DNA of 64,000 nucleotides from Clostridia bacterium (GCA_017428085.1 JAFRRP010000004.1:62001-126000); one strand, 5' to 3'; positions 24,357-34,059 are shown, numbered from the stretch's first letter. Numbers and translations: made by a program. Notes: generated by a model from the sequence alone, not told the origin.

Positions 24357-25439
24357 TTACCAATCCTCTTCGTCGCTTTCCTCCTCATTCTCGTCATATC
24401 CGCCATCGTTTTCGTCTTCGTCGTCCCAATTATCCCCGTCGTCCCAGTCTTCGTCCTCATCCTCGTTCCAGTCGTTTTCGTCGTCCCGGTCCTCGTAATC
24501 GTCTTCCTCCTCCGGCGGCGTCGTGGGCTGCGTCGGGTCCTCCTTTTCCCGCACAAACGCCTTGGCCTGGGCGGTCAGGTCGATCACCAGCTGTTTTTCC
24601 GGGTTGCCGGAAAGGTTTTTGTCGATGACGGCCTTGCCGAACTCGATCTTTTCCGCCACCGTGCTGACGGAGCCCAGCTTTACCTCGATGCGGCCCTCGA
24701 TCTCGATGCGCACGTCGGTGGGGTTGGCGATATCAATGCAGGTGACGTTGCGGATACCGCTGTCGCAGACGGCTTTCACGACGGACAAAAGGTTGTCCAG
24801 CGCCTTTTCGTCCGTAAAAGTGACGGGCGTGCCGGGTATGGCGTTCTGCGCCGCCGCGCCGAGGACCGTCGCGGTCCCCTCCTCCGGGGCCGCCACGTCG
24901 ATCTCCAGCACCTTGCCGTCGATATCGATATACACGTAAGCGCCGCCCTTGGGCACGGCCAGCACCGTTTCGGCGTATTCCGCGTCGATAAAAAACGCGT
25001 CCGGCCACTTGCGGCGGATGTTGGCCTTGCGGATATAAGGCAGCTGCTTTTCGATGGCGGCGGCCGCCTTCTCCAGATTGGCGGTAAACATGTTGTCCCC
25101 CGCCTTCAGCCCGGAGGCGTCGATGATCAGCTCCTCGGAGTACATCTCCATCTGGTTGTTGACGATCACGTCGGAGGCCTTGAAAAAGACGGTGGTGGAA
25201 AGCGCGACGGCCACCGCGCCGAGCATCAGGATCATCACCGTGATAATAAACGCGTCCCTGCGCTTTTTCTTTTTACGCCGCATTTCCGCGCTGATGCGCA
25301 CCCGCTCGCCGCGGGAACCGGAAACGCTGCCGGAACGGCTGCCGGCGTTTTTGCGCGCGCCGGACGTCCCGCCGCCCTTCGGCGCGGGCTTTTTACCGCC
25401 GTTCGGTTTCTGTTGGGGGTTCCGGGTCTGTTTTTCCAT
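24357..25439 (-). CDS. ftsQ: Cell division protein FtsQ/DivIB with extreme acidic tail
   Basis: Bitopic division protein of the FtsQLB complex. The 360-aa product has a basic Gly/Ser-rich cytoplasmic N-terminus (1-55, rich in Lys and Arg), one membrane segment (about 57-85) and a POTRA domain starting FFKASDVIVNNQMEMYSEE-like. The beta domain follows to about residue 300. The last 51 residues (310-360) are almost only Asp, Glu, Asn and Trp, for example DEDEDWDDGDNWDDEDEN, which is far more acidic than usual tails. The ATG overlaps the end of murA by 47 bp. Confidence 0.88.
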   Translation of the reverse strand: MEKQTRNPQQKPNGGKKPAPKGGGTSGARKNAGSRSGSVSGSRGERVRISAEMRRKKKKRRDAFIITVMILMLGAVAVALSTTVFFKASDVIVNNQMEMYSEELIIDASGLKAGDNMFTANLEKAAAAIEKQLPYIRKANIRRKWPDAFFIDAEYAETVLAVPKGGAYVYIDIDGKVLEIDVAAPEEGTATVLGAAAQNAIPGTPVTFTDEKALDNLLSVVKAVCDSGIRNVTCIDIANPTDVRIEIEGRIEVKLGSVSTVAEKIEFGKAVIDKNLSGNPEKQLVIDLTAQAKAFVREKEDPTQPTTPPEEEDDYEDRDDENDWNEDEDEDWDDGDNWDDEDENDGGYDENEEESDEEDW

Positions 25440-26697
25440 CCTCTGCTATCCTCTTGATCTCCGCGGACAACCCGCGGAGCACTGTTTCCGGCGCTTCATA
25501 GCCCCGTTCGATATGCCGGGAGTCGCTCACCCTTGTCACGCCTTCCGCCGCCAGCCCCGCGATCATCAGGGCCGCGCCGCCGCGCAGGTCCGGCGTAACG
25601 ACGTTGGCGCCGTAAATAGTCTTTACGCCGTCGATGACGGCCATTCTGCCGTCCACGCGGATCTTCGCGCCGAACCGGACGAGCTCTCCGATATACTTGA
25701 ATCTGTTTTCAAAAATGGTTTCAATAATCACGCTGGCGCCGTCCGCCACGGTCAGCATCGCCGCCACGGGCGCCTGGATATCCGTGGGGAAGCCCGGGTA
25801 AGGCATGGTGCGGATCAGCTTGACACTGCGCAGCCGTTCCGGTCCCGTGATCCTGATACTGCGGCAGTCGGTTTCTATTTTACAGCCGGCCTCCTCGAAC
25901 ACGCCGATCTCCGGTCCCAGGTGCGCCGGGATGATGCTGTTCAACCGTACCCTGCCGCCTGTGACGGCGGCAGCCGCCATATAGGTGGCGGCGGCGATGC
26001 GGTCCGGGATCACGGTGTGCTCCGTGGGGTGCAGCCGCGCAACGCCCTCGACGGTGATGCTTCCCTCCCCCGCCCCGGCGATCCTTGCGCCGCAGCTGTT
26101 GAGGAAATCCGCCAGGTCGCTGATCTCCGGTTCCCGCGCCGCGTTGACGATCTGCGTCACGCCCTTCGCGCAGGAGGCGGCGATCATGATGTTTTCCGTG
26201 GCGCCCACGCTTGGGAACGACAGCGGGATCTTCGCCCCGGTCAGCCCCTTCGGGGCCTCGCAGACGATCCGTCCGAATTCCTCCCGCACCTCCGCGCCCA
26301 GCTTTCTCATGGCGTCCAGGTGCAGATCGATGGGCCGCAGCCCGATCTCGCAGCCCCCCGGCGTGGAAAGCGACGCCCTGCCGTTGCGCGCCAGGATAGC
26401 GCCTAAAAAGATGACGGAGGAGCGCATCTCGCGCATCAGCGCGTCCGGGATATCGTCGGCGCCGATAACGGCGCTGTCCACGGTGACGACGTGCGCCTCC
26501 CGCCGGACGCGGCAGCCCAGATGGCGCAGGATATTGGCGGTGGCCTCCACGTCCGTCAGCACGGGGCAGTTGCGGATCACCGCTTCCCCGCCGCACAGCA
26601 GCGCGCAGGCTAAGATCGGCAGCGCGCTGTTTTTGGAGCCCTGCACGCCGCACTCGCCCGTCAGCCGCCTGCCGCCCCTGATCTCATATACGTTCAC
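25393..26697 (-). CDS. murA: UDP-N-acetylglucosamine 1-carboxyvinyltransferase
   Basis: First committed step of peptidoglycan synthesis: adds enolpyruvate from PEP to UDP-GlcNAc. I take GTG 26697 (VNVYEIRGGRRL) as the start because GAAGG lies upstream; this gives 434 aa, close to the usual 420-436. The protein starts with GGRRLTGECGVQGSKNSALPI. It carries the active-site cysteine, target of fosfomycin, in PGGCEIGLRP, and the late motif RGGAALMIAGLAAEG. The gene end overlaps ftsQ. MurA lies inside the division cluster, as in several clostridia. Confidence 0.96.
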   Translation of the reverse strand: MNVYEIRGGRRLTGECGVQGSKNSALPILACALLCGGEAVIRNCPVLTDVEATANILRHLGCRVRREAHVVTVDSAVIGADDIPDALMREMRSSVIFLGAILARNGRASLSTPGGCEIGLRPIDLHLDAMRKLGAEVREEFGRIVCEAPKGLTGAKIPLSFPSVGATENIMIAASCAKGVTQIVNAAREPEISDLADFLNSCGARIAGAGEGSITVEGVARLHPTEHTVIPDRIAAATYMAAAAVTGGRVRLNSIIPAHLGPEIGVFEEAGCKIETDCRSIRITGPERLRSVKLIRTMPYPGFPTDIQAPVAAMLTVADGASVIIETIFENRFKYIGELVRFGAKIRVDGRMAVIDGVKTIYGANVVTPDLRGGAALMIAGLAAEGVTRVSDSRHIERGYEAPETVLRGLSAEIKRIAEDGKTDPEPPTETERR

Positions 26698-26774
26698 ACA
26701 GACACCTTCCCACAAACAAAGCGATCTGCTTTATCTTATGAGATGGGCCCTGTCCGGGTGACGGCGAAAAATAA

Positions 26775-27887
26775 TCAGATAAGGGAAAGGACGATGTCGG
26801 CGATATGTTTTTTGGCGTCGCATTTCGCCATGGCGCGGGCGTTTTTGCCCATGCGCGCGTACTTTTCCGGGTCGGCGATCAGGTCGTCGATCACTGCCTT
26901 CAGCGCCGCGGCGGTAAAATCCTTCTGTTCGATCACGATGCCGGCGTCTTTGTCCGCCAGCGATTTCGCGTTATAAAACTGGTGGTTTTCGGCGGCGTAG
27001 GGATACGGCACCATGACCGCCGCCTTGCCCAGCGCCTGGATCTCCGCCAGCGTGCCCGCCCCCGCGCGGCCGATCACCAGATCCGCCGCCGCCATGTAGG
27101 ACGCCATGTCGTAGATATATTCGCTGACGGTGAGCCCCGGGGTGTTTTCGGGATCGACGCCCTTTTCTTTCAGCTCGTCGAACACCCATTTTCCCGACTG
27201 TCCGCAGCCGTGTACGAAGATGATATCTTTTTTCACGTATTCCGGAATGATCTCGCACATCACCCGGTTGATGGCCTCCGCCCCCAGCGATCCGCCGGTG
27301 GACAGGATCACGAGCCGGTCCTCCGGGAAGCCGAGCTTTTTGCGGGCCTCGCCGCGTTCGGCCGTCAGGATCTCCGCGCGTACCGGCAGGCCGGTGATCA
27401 CGGGTTCCGCGCTGCATTTCAGTTTATCGGCCGCCTCCGGGTAGGTCAGCATCACGCCCTCCGCGTACCGGGACAGGGCGATATTGGTCTTGCCGGGGAA
27501 GGCGTTCTGCTCGTGGATGGCGGTCTTCACGCCCAGCTTGTGGGCCGTGCGCAGCGCGGGGCCGCTGACGTAGCCGCCGAAGCCCACGGCGATATCCGGC
27601 TGAAAATCCCGGATGATCTTTTTGCACTGGCCCGTGACGAACAGCAGCCGCCGCAGCGTGCCGAGGTTGTAAAGGATGTCCGAAGGCGCCAGCGAGCGCT
27701 GGAAGCCGGTGATATCAATAGAAGCGAAATCAAAGCCCGCCTTGGGGACCAGCGTCGATTCCATTTTTTCTTTCGTCCCGACGAACAGGATCCCGGCGTC
27801 GGGACACCGTTCACGGATCTCCTGCGCGACCGACAGCGCCGGGTTGATGTGCCCGCCCGTGCCGCCCGCGGCAAACAGTATCTTCAT
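26775..27887 (-). CDS. murG: MurG lipid II synthase
   Basis: Membrane-associated glycosyltransferase that adds GlcNAc to lipid I, making lipid II. The start is ATG 27887, with GGAGG five bases upstream (370 aa); the frame extends beyond it without homology. Motifs are FAAGGTGGHINPAL at the N-terminus, GFGGYVSGP, HEQNAFPGKTN, ILSTGGSLGAEAIN, and the UDP-GlcNAc site GRAGAGTLAEIQALGKAAV with PYPYAAENHQ. It starts two bases after the ftsW stop. Confidence 0.97.
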   Translation of the reverse strand: MKILFAAGGTGGHINPALSVAQEIRERCPDAGILFVGTKEKMESTLVPKAGFDFASIDITGFQRSLAPSDILYNLGTLRRLLFVTGQCKKIIRDFQPDIAVGFGGYVSGPALRTAHKLGVKTAIHEQNAFPGKTNIALSRYAEGVMLTYPEAADKLKCSAEPVITGLPVRAEILTAERGEARKKLGFPEDRLVILSTGGSLGAEAINRVMCEIIPEYVKKDIIFVHGCGQSGKWVFDELKEKGVDPENTPGLTVSEYIYDMASYMAAADLVIGRAGAGTLAEIQALGKAAVMVPYPYAAENHQFYNAKSLADKDAGIVIEQKDFTAAALKAVIDDLIADPEKYARMGKNARAMAKCDAKKHIADIVLSLI

Positions 27888-27889
27888 CG

Positions 27890-29107
27890 TTACCTCCGTT
27901 TTATCCGCGCGGTGCGGGAGATGCTCATCACGAAGCCCATGGCCGCCATGTTCATGATCATGGAAGTCCGCCCGTAACTGAAGAACGGCAGCGAAATGCC
28001 CGTGTTGGGAATGGAATCCGTGGCCACCGCGATGTTCAGGATCACCTGCACCGCCAGCTGGAACACGATGCCCATGGCCACCAGCGCGCCGTAGCGGTTT
28101 TCCGCGTTGACGCCGATGACGACGCCGCGCCACACCAGCAGCGCGTACAGCAGGATGATCAGCGCCGCCCCCACGAAGCCCAGCTCCTCCACCACGATGG
28201 AGAAGATCATGTCGTTCTGGGGTTCGGACACGTACAGATACTTCTGCGTGGAATTGCCGATGCCCTTGCCGAACAGCCCGCCGGAACCGATGGCGTACAG
28301 CGCCTGATTGGTCTGCCAGCGCACGCCCAGGGGATCGTAGTCCTTATCCCGCCACGCCACGATGCGCTCCGACATATAGTCCTTCAGCAGATCGGCCTGA
28401 TAGGCCAGCACCAGCAGCAGCACCAGCGCCGCGCCGCCGATGACGAACCATTTCCAGCGGATCTCGCCCAGCACCATCATGATGACGCCCACGAACAGCA
28501 TCAGCAGCGTGCCGGACAGGTGAGAGCCCAGCAGCACCAGACCCGCGTAGCAGGCGGTGATGCCGCCGCAGATCACGATGATCTTGACGGAATCGTTCAT
28601 GACGGGCTTGCCCACGAAGGAGTTGATCTTTTTCGCCCATTCGGAGGTCATGGGACGCTTGCTGACCACGGTGCTGTGGTATTTATCCAGCCACATGGCA
28701 AGCGTCAGGATCAGCGTCAGCTTGGCGAGATCCGAGGGCTGCATCTGGAGGGAACCGAAATAGACCCAGCGGTGGGTGCCCTGATAAGCCGGCATCATCC
28801 TGGCAAGGATCAGCAGCCCCCAGGAGACCAGCGTGCCAACGTGGGCGCCGATATCACGGAAAATCTTGTAGTTGATCTTGGAGATCAGCAGCATGGCGAC
28901 AAAGCCGATGCCCACCGCCTGCAGCTGACGCGTAAAATAGTAAGCGGAATTGCCCTCATGGTAATAGGCGTAGGGATAGGTGGAGGAATACAGCATGACC
29001 AGCCCGATGGTAACGATAGCCAGCAGGAACACGAAAAACAGGATATCGACGGGGCCGGAAGCCCACAGGCCGCCCTGCTTTTTAATGTAGTTCTTTATGG
29101 ATCCCAT
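27890..29107 (-). CDS. ftsW: FtsW/SpoVE-type SEDS glycosyltransferase
   Basis: Polytopic peptidoglycan polymerase of the SEDS family that works with the class B PBP in this cluster. The 405-aa product shows about ten hydrophobic segments, the family's GTHRWVYFGSLQMQPSDLAK, an extended loop, WQTNQALYAIGSGGLFGKGIGNS and, near the end, PNTGISLPFFSYGRTSM. This last is the SEDS signature (PxTGIPLPFxSYGGTS), with Arg in the place of a Gly. Its place between mraY and murG favours FtsW; SpoVE cannot be excluded. Confidence 0.93.
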   Translation of the reverse strand: MGSIKNYIKKQGGLWASGPVDILFFVFLLAIVTIGLVMLYSSTYPYAYYHEGNSAYYFTRQLQAVGIGFVAMLLISKINYKIFRDIGAHVGTLVSWGLLILARMMPAYQGTHRWVYFGSLQMQPSDLAKLTLILTLAMWLDKYHSTVVSKRPMTSEWAKKINSFVGKPVMNDSVKIIVICGGITACYAGLVLLGSHLSGTLLMLFVGVIMMVLGEIRWKWFVIGGAALVLLLVLAYQADLLKDYMSERIVAWRDKDYDPLGVRWQTNQALYAIGSGGLFGKGIGNSTQKYLYVSEPQNDMIFSIVVEELGFVGAALIILLYALLVWRGVVIGVNAENRYGALVAMGIVFQLAVQVILNIAVATDSIPNTGISLPFFSYGRTSMIMNMAAMGFVMSISRTARIKRR

Positions 29108-29119
29108 GGGAACCTCCTT

Positions 29120-29262
29120 TTAGTGCGGAGTGCGGAGTGCGGAGTGCGGAGATATTATTCCAAATTGAGTAATTTTTGATCTCCAAACTCCGATTTCCGA
29201 TCTATGAACCGTATAGATCTCCGCTCTGTATCAATCTCCGAACTCCGCTCTCCGAACTCCGC
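29120..29262. repeat. Heptamer tandem repeats in ftsW-mraY gap
   Basis: AGTGCGG is repeated four times near 29123-29150. It is followed by a second block, near 29225-29262, of CTCCGAACTCCGCT units (period 14, two heptamers). No gene is present. Similar 7-bp arrays occur near 7.37, 48.60 and 59.36 kb. Confidence 0.7.
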
Positions 29263-29264
29263 TC

Positions 29265-30296
29265 TCAAATTACCCGCCCGAACCAACTGAGCGCGATCGC
29301 CGCGGCGGCGCCGACGGCGCCCACGATGCAGAACACGCGGCAGATCTTTTTTTCGCTCCAGCCGCTCATTTCGTAGTGGTGGTGCAGCGGCGCCATCTTG
29401 AACAGCCGCTTGCCGTTGTGCGTTTTCACGTAGGCGATCTGCAGGATGTCGGAACCGAACTCCAGCACGTAGATCACGCCGACGCACAGGATCAGCCAGG
29501 GGGCGTCCAACGCGTAGGCGAAGGCGCACACCAGCCCGCCGAGGAACAGCGATCCCATATCGCCCATCATCACGCGGGAGGGGTTCCAGTTCCAGATCAG
29601 ATACCCCGCCAGCGCGCCGAACAGCGCCGCGCAAAGCACGCTGAGGCCCGCGCATTTCATCAGCACCGCGCACACCGTAAAGCCCACGGCGGCCACCATG
29701 GTGACGGAGGCGCAAAGGCCGTCCACGCCGTCCAGAAAATTGACCGCGTTGACCGTGCAGTACAGGGCGATCACGCCCACGGCCCAAAAGACGAAACCGT
29801 TTTCCCACATGCCGTAATAGGGAATGAACGTATAATTGACGCCCGCCTTATACAGCGTGAACAGATACGCGACGATCACAAGGACCTGCATACCGGTCTT
29901 CTGCAGCTCGGTCAGGCCGAGATTTCTTTTTTTGACCACCTTGATGTAGTCGTCGATAAAGCCGATGAACCCGAAGGCCACCGCCATCAGGATACCGCCG
30001 AAGATCTTGACGTATACCACGTCCCGCGGCTTATCCGTATCCCACAGTAAGATCGTGCCGCCCAGCAGCTTGTCGGTGACCAGCACCGCCGCGGCGCTGA
30101 CAAAGAAGCCGGCGATGAACAGCATGCCGCCCATGGTGGGGGTACCCTGCTTTTTCTTGTGCCAGCTGGGGCCGATATCCAGGATCGTCTGTCCGAAGTT
30201 GAGCTTATGCAGCCACGGGATCACGGCGAAGCCAAGACCGAAGGCGACGATAAAGCCAAGCACGATGCTCAATACGACGGCCAACCATAGATTCAT
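29265..30296 (-). CDS. mraY: Phospho-MurNAc-pentapeptide transferase MraY
   Basis: Membrane enzyme that transfers phospho-MurNAc-pentapeptide to undecaprenyl phosphate, forming lipid I. The 343-aa product has about ten membrane spans and the family motifs KKQGTPTMGGMLF, FIDDYIKVVKKRNLGLT, NAVNFLDGVDGL (catalytic Asp) and LGGLVCAFAYALDAPWLILC. The C-terminal loop LFKMAPLHHHYEMSGWSE has the HHH motif. It lies directly after murE; the usual murF between them is missing. Confidence 0.97.
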   Translation of the reverse strand: MNLWLAVVLSIVLGFIVAFGLGFAVIPWLHKLNFGQTILDIGPSWHKKKQGTPTMGGMLFIAGFFVSAAAVLVTDKLLGGTILLWDTDKPRDVVYVKIFGGILMAVAFGFIGFIDDYIKVVKKRNLGLTELQKTGMQVLVIVAYLFTLYKAGVNYTFIPYYGMWENGFVFWAVGVIALYCTVNAVNFLDGVDGLCASVTMVAAVGFTVCAVLMKCAGLSVLCAALFGALAGYLIWNWNPSRVMMGDMGSLFLGGLVCAFAYALDAPWLILCVGVIYVLEFGSDILQIAYVKTHNGKRLFKMAPLHHHYEMSGWSEKKICRVFCIVGAVGAAAAIALSWFGRVI

Positions 30297-30315
30297 TTTG
30301 CTCCATCCTTTCGAT

Positions 30316-31746
30316 TTACGACTCCGCGCCCAACAGCTTTTTGACGACGGCTTCGTCGCTGAACGGCTCCGTCCGGTCGGAGAAGATCTGATATTCCTCG
30401 TGTCCCTTGCCCGCGATCAGGATCGTATCGCCCGGCGAGGCCTGATTGACGGCCAGCGTAATGGCCTTTTCCCGGTCCGGCTGCGCGAAAACGCAGCTTT
30501 TTTCGGGCACGCCCGCCAGCACGTCTGCGATGATCGCGGCGGGGTCCTCCGTACGCGGGTTATCGGAGGTGACGACGACGGTATCGGACAGGGCGGAGGC
30601 GATACGCCCCATGGCGGGCCGTTTGCCCTTGTCCCGGTCGCCGCCGCAGCCGAACACCGTGATCAGCCGTCCCTTCGTGAAACGCCGCAGGTCCTTCAGC
30701 ACGCCGTACAGCGCTTCGGGCGTATGGGCGAAATCCACGTAAGCGGCGATACCAGAGGCTTCGATCCGCTGCATCCTGCCCTTGATCGGGGGCAGCTCCC
30801 GCAGGGCGTCCGCCGCCTCCTGCAGGCCGACGCCGCATAAGTTGGCCGCCGCCACGGCGGCCAGCACGTTGTATTCCGTAAAGCCGCACACCGACGGCAG
30901 GGAGATCCTTGCCGCGTCCCCGCGGCAGACGACGGTGAATCCGACGCCCTCCGGCGTTTCTTTCCGCTCGCGGACCATATAATCCGCGTAACAGCCCTTG
31001 GCGGAATAGGCGGCGTAGGAGGTCAGCCCCGCCAACGACGCGATCTGCTCCGCGTAGGCGTCGTCCGCGTTCAGCAGCGCCCGGCCGCACAGCCGGAACA
31101 GCTTGCTTTTTGCCGCGACATATTCCGACATTTTTCCGTGGTAGTCCAGGTGATCCGTCCCCACATTGGTCAGTACGCCGAGAGAAAACCGCGCCGCGTC
31201 CGCCCGCGCCTGGCTGAGCGCCTGTGAGGAGACCTCGGCGACGCAGTATCGGCAGCCGCCGTCGGCCATCTCCCGCAAAGAACGGAAAAACGTATCGCTC
31301 TGCGGGGTGGTATAACCGCAGTCCGTCAGCGCGTCCACGCCGTACCCCAGCGTGCCGATCACGCCGCAGCGCCTGCCCGTCCGGTTCAGCACGGTCTGCA
31401 GGTATAACGCCGTAGAGGTCTTGCCGTTGGTGCCGGTAACGCCGATCAGCTCCAGCTCCCGGTCGGGGTGGCCGAAAAACGCCGCGCAGAGTTGGCTGAA
31501 CGCCTTTCGCGGATCGTTCACGACGATCTCGCGTCCCGCGCCCGCCGGGCGGCCCGTCACCACGGCGGCGGCGCCGCGCGCAAGGGCTTCGGCCGCCTTT
31601 TGCCTTCCGTCGGAACGACGTCCCTCCACGGCGACGAATAAACTGCCCGGGATCACGTCTTCCGTTCTGTCGGTCACGGAAACGATCTCCGGATCGCCGA
31701 AGCCGCTTTCCCTGCCGATCTCTTTCAAAAGCTCGCTGAGAATCAA
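30316..31746 (-). CDS. murE: UDP-MurNAc-tripeptide synthetase, meso-DAP type
   Basis: Cytoplasmic ligase adding the third residue of the stem peptide. The 476-aa product has the ATP loop GVTGTNGKTSTA, TTPQSDTF, VAEVSSQAL, and YVDFAHTPEAL. The specificity motif TSDNPRTEDP (DNPR) indicates meso-diaminopimelate rather than lysine. GKGHEEYQ closes the active site. The gene follows the class B PBP by about 60 bp. Confidence 0.96.
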   Translation of the reverse strand: MILSELLKEIGRESGFGDPEIVSVTDRTEDVIPGSLFVAVEGRRSDGRQKAAEALARGAAAVVTGRPAGAGREIVVNDPRKAFSQLCAAFFGHPDRELELIGVTGTNGKTSTALYLQTVLNRTGRRCGVIGTLGYGVDALTDCGYTTPQSDTFFRSLREMADGGCRYCVAEVSSQALSQARADAARFSLGVLTNVGTDHLDYHGKMSEYVAAKSKLFRLCGRALLNADDAYAEQIASLAGLTSYAAYSAKGCYADYMVRERKETPEGVGFTVVCRGDAARISLPSVCGFTEYNVLAAVAAANLCGVGLQEAADALRELPPIKGRMQRIEASGIAAYVDFAHTPEALYGVLKDLRRFTKGRLITVFGCGGDRDKGKRPAMGRIASALSDTVVVTSDNPRTEDPAAIIADVLAGVPEKSCVFAQPDREKAITLAVNQASPGDTILIAGKGHEEYQIFSDRTEPFSDEAVVKKLLGAES

Positions 31747-31806
31747 AACGTATGCCTCCGTTCGTCAGAAACCCGTCTTTCCTCTCACACGGCACATCAA
31801 AAACTG

Positions 31807-34047
31807 TCAGTCGGAGGCGCTTCCCTGCTCCCCGAAATATACCCGGATAAAGGAACCGTAGTACACCTCGTCGCCGGGGTCGTACTCCTGCTTGTAGGCC
31901 ACCGCCTCCGTCTCGTCATAGGAACCGCCGGTGGCCCGCAGGTTCAGGCCGCAGTCCAGCGCCAGCTGGTTGGCCTGCCACATGGTAAGGCCGGTGAAAT
32001 CCGGCACGGTGGTGAAGTCGGAATAATCATCGTCGTCGGTATACAGCACGATCACGCCGTTGACGGGCGTATCGCGGTCCGCCTCGGGGACCTGGTCGAT
32101 CACGGTATCGCCGTTGCCGAGGATCCGCACGTTGAACTTGCTGGCGCGCACCTCGCGCTCCGCGTCGGCCACGCTCATGCCGATCACGTAGGGCGCGGAG
32201 GCCGTCATGGAGGACATCTCGCTTTCCGTATAGCTGGGTTCGATGCCCAGATACTGCAGCGTCTTTTCGATGACCTCGCCCGCGATGGGAGAGGCGATGA
32301 CGCCGCCGGAGTAGTTGGCGCCGGAGGGTTCGTCGATGACGATGATGACGGACACCTTGGGATCGGTACGCGGCGCGAAGGCCGCGGTGGAAGCCAGGTA
32401 AACGGTATCCTTACTGGTCAGCTTTTCCGACGTGCCGGTCTTGGCAGCCACGTGGTAGCCCGCCACGTAAGCGCTGGTACCGGTACCGCTGTTGACGACT
32501 TCCTCCATGTAAGAAGCGATCAGCGAGGCCGTTTTTTCCGAGATGACCTGCCGCTTGACGGTGGGCTTGGTCTCCTGGATCACGTTGCCGGAGCTGTCCA
32601 GCTTTTTGGCCACGATGTAAGGCGTCATCAGCTTGCCGCCGTTGGCGATGGCGCTGGCGGCGGTGATGATCTGCAGAGGGGTAACGGAGATGGACTGGCC
32701 GAAGGAGGAGCTGGCAAGGTCCGAAACGGAAAAGGAGATATCCGGGGAGTAGTAGGTGACGTTGGCCACGGGCACGCCCTCGCCCGCGATATCGATGCCC
32801 GTCTTTTCCGTAAAGCCGAAAGCGTCGAAGTATTTATAAAACAGGTCCACGCCCATCATCTGGCCCACATAGACGGAAAACGTGTTGCAGGAGTTGACCA
32901 GCAGCGTTTTCGGCGTTTCATAGCCGTGGCCGGTGGGGTTGAAGTCCTTGATGGTACGGTCCAGGATATCGATGGTGCCGCTGCAGTAATAGGAGGTGTT
33001 CTCGTTGATCACGCCCTCCTCCATGGCGCCGGACACAAGAAAGATCTTGAACACGGAGCCGGGCTCGTAAAAGTCCGAAATGGATTTGTTTTTCCACTGG
33101 GAAAAGCGCGCCTCAGTGACGGCGTCGGCTCTCTCCGCGTCGTCCTTGATCTTGTCCAGCTCCTCCTGCGTGGCGGCGTCGTGGATGGCGTAGGGATCGT
33201 TGGGATCGTAGTTCGGGTAGTTGGCCATGGCCAGGATCGCGCCGGTCTGCGGGTCCATTACGATGCCGTACACGTTGGAGGCGCCGTTTTCCTCAAGGCC
33301 CGTCTTCAGCGCGTTTTCCAGAATGGTCTGGATCTCGGAGTCGATGGTCAGCACCAGATTGGTGCCCTGCACGGCGTCGTAGGTGGTTTCAAAGGCGTTC
33401 TTCAGCTCCGTCTGCACGCCGTCCTTGGCCGTCACGATCCGTCCGGGGGTGCCGGTCAGCTCGTCGTCGTAGTAATACTCGATACCGTACAGACCGTTGC
33501 CGTCGCTGCCGGTAAAGCCGATGACGGTGGAGGCCAGGTCACCGTTGGGATAGTACCGCTTGGTATCGGGGTCGATATTGATGACGCCCGTCAGGTCCTT
33601 CTCATAGATGTACGCGCTGAGGGCCGTTTTTTCGGCGTATTCGATCTTGCCCTTGACCTTCAGGTAACCGTATTTTTCATTGGCCTTCAGTTTGGCGGTG
33701 ATCTCCTCCCGGTCAAGGCCCAGGTAACTTACCAGACCGTTGATCACGTCCGCCCGGTTGTCGTCGTCGATCTTACTGGGGTTTACGTACACCAGCCAAA
33801 CGGAAGCGCTTTGGGCCAGCACGTTCATTTTGCTGTCGTAAATGGTGCCGCGGGTGGCGTTCAGCGTTTTGACGCTCAACTGCTGGGCCTCCGCCTTGCT
33901 TTTGTACTCGTCGCCCTTGATCAGCGTCAGGTAGCCGATGCGCAGCGTACACAGTCCCAGGCACAGGACAGCAAAAAACAACAGCAAAAGCACGCCGCGT
34001 TTCGCTGTTTCGGAATTTTTCTTCAGATAGGTATCTTTTCCCGCCAA
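31807..34047 (-). CDS. Class B penicillin-binding protein with two PASTA domains (PBP2B/SpoVD-like)
   Basis: Septal or spore-cortex transpeptidase. The 746-aa protein has a short cytoplasmic N-terminus, one membrane anchor (about 19-41), a dimerisation domain opening with RGTIYDSKMNVLA, and the transpeptidase domain. The domain has the SxxK nucleophile in YEPGSVFKIF, SCN in LVNSCNTFSV and KTG in AAKTGTSEK. Two PASTA domains follow, beginning near APYVIGMSVADAE and VPDFTGLTMWQAN. Position in the mra cluster fits either PBP2B (division) or SpoVD (sporulation); I cannot separate them. Confidence 0.93.
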   Translation of the reverse strand: MAGKDTYLKKNSETAKRGVLLLLFFAVLCLGLCTLRIGYLTLIKGDEYKSKAEAQQLSVKTLNATRGTIYDSKMNVLAQSASVWLVYVNPSKIDDDNRADVINGLVSYLGLDREEITAKLKANEKYGYLKVKGKIEYAEKTALSAYIYEKDLTGVINIDPDTKRYYPNGDLASTVIGFTGSDGNGLYGIEYYYDDELTGTPGRIVTAKDGVQTELKNAFETTYDAVQGTNLVLTIDSEIQTILENALKTGLEENGASNVYGIVMDPQTGAILAMANYPNYDPNDPYAIHDAATQEELDKIKDDAERADAVTEARFSQWKNKSISDFYEPGSVFKIFLVSGAMEEGVINENTSYYCSGTIDILDRTIKDFNPTGHGYETPKTLLVNSCNTFSVYVGQMMGVDLFYKYFDAFGFTEKTGIDIAGEGVPVANVTYYSPDISFSVSDLASSSFGQSISVTPLQIITAASAIANGGKLMTPYIVAKKLDSSGNVIQETKPTVKRQVISEKTASLIASYMEEVVNSGTGTSAYVAGYHVAAKTGTSEKLTSKDTVYLASTAAFAPRTDPKVSVIIVIDEPSGANYSGGVIASPIAGEVIEKTLQYLGIEPSYTESEMSSMTASAPYVIGMSVADAEREVRASKFNVRILGNGDTVIDQVPEADRDTPVNGVIVLYTDDDDYSDFTTVPDFTGLTMWQANQLALDCGLNLRATGGSYDETEAVAYKQEYDPGDEVYYGSFIRVYFGEQGSASD

Positions 34048-34059
34048 CCTGTCCGCCTC

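Noticed and set aside
26697..26715. Longer MurA start (MWEGVC)
   Set aside because: The GTG at 26697 has a better-placed ribosome binding site and matches the usual N-terminus.
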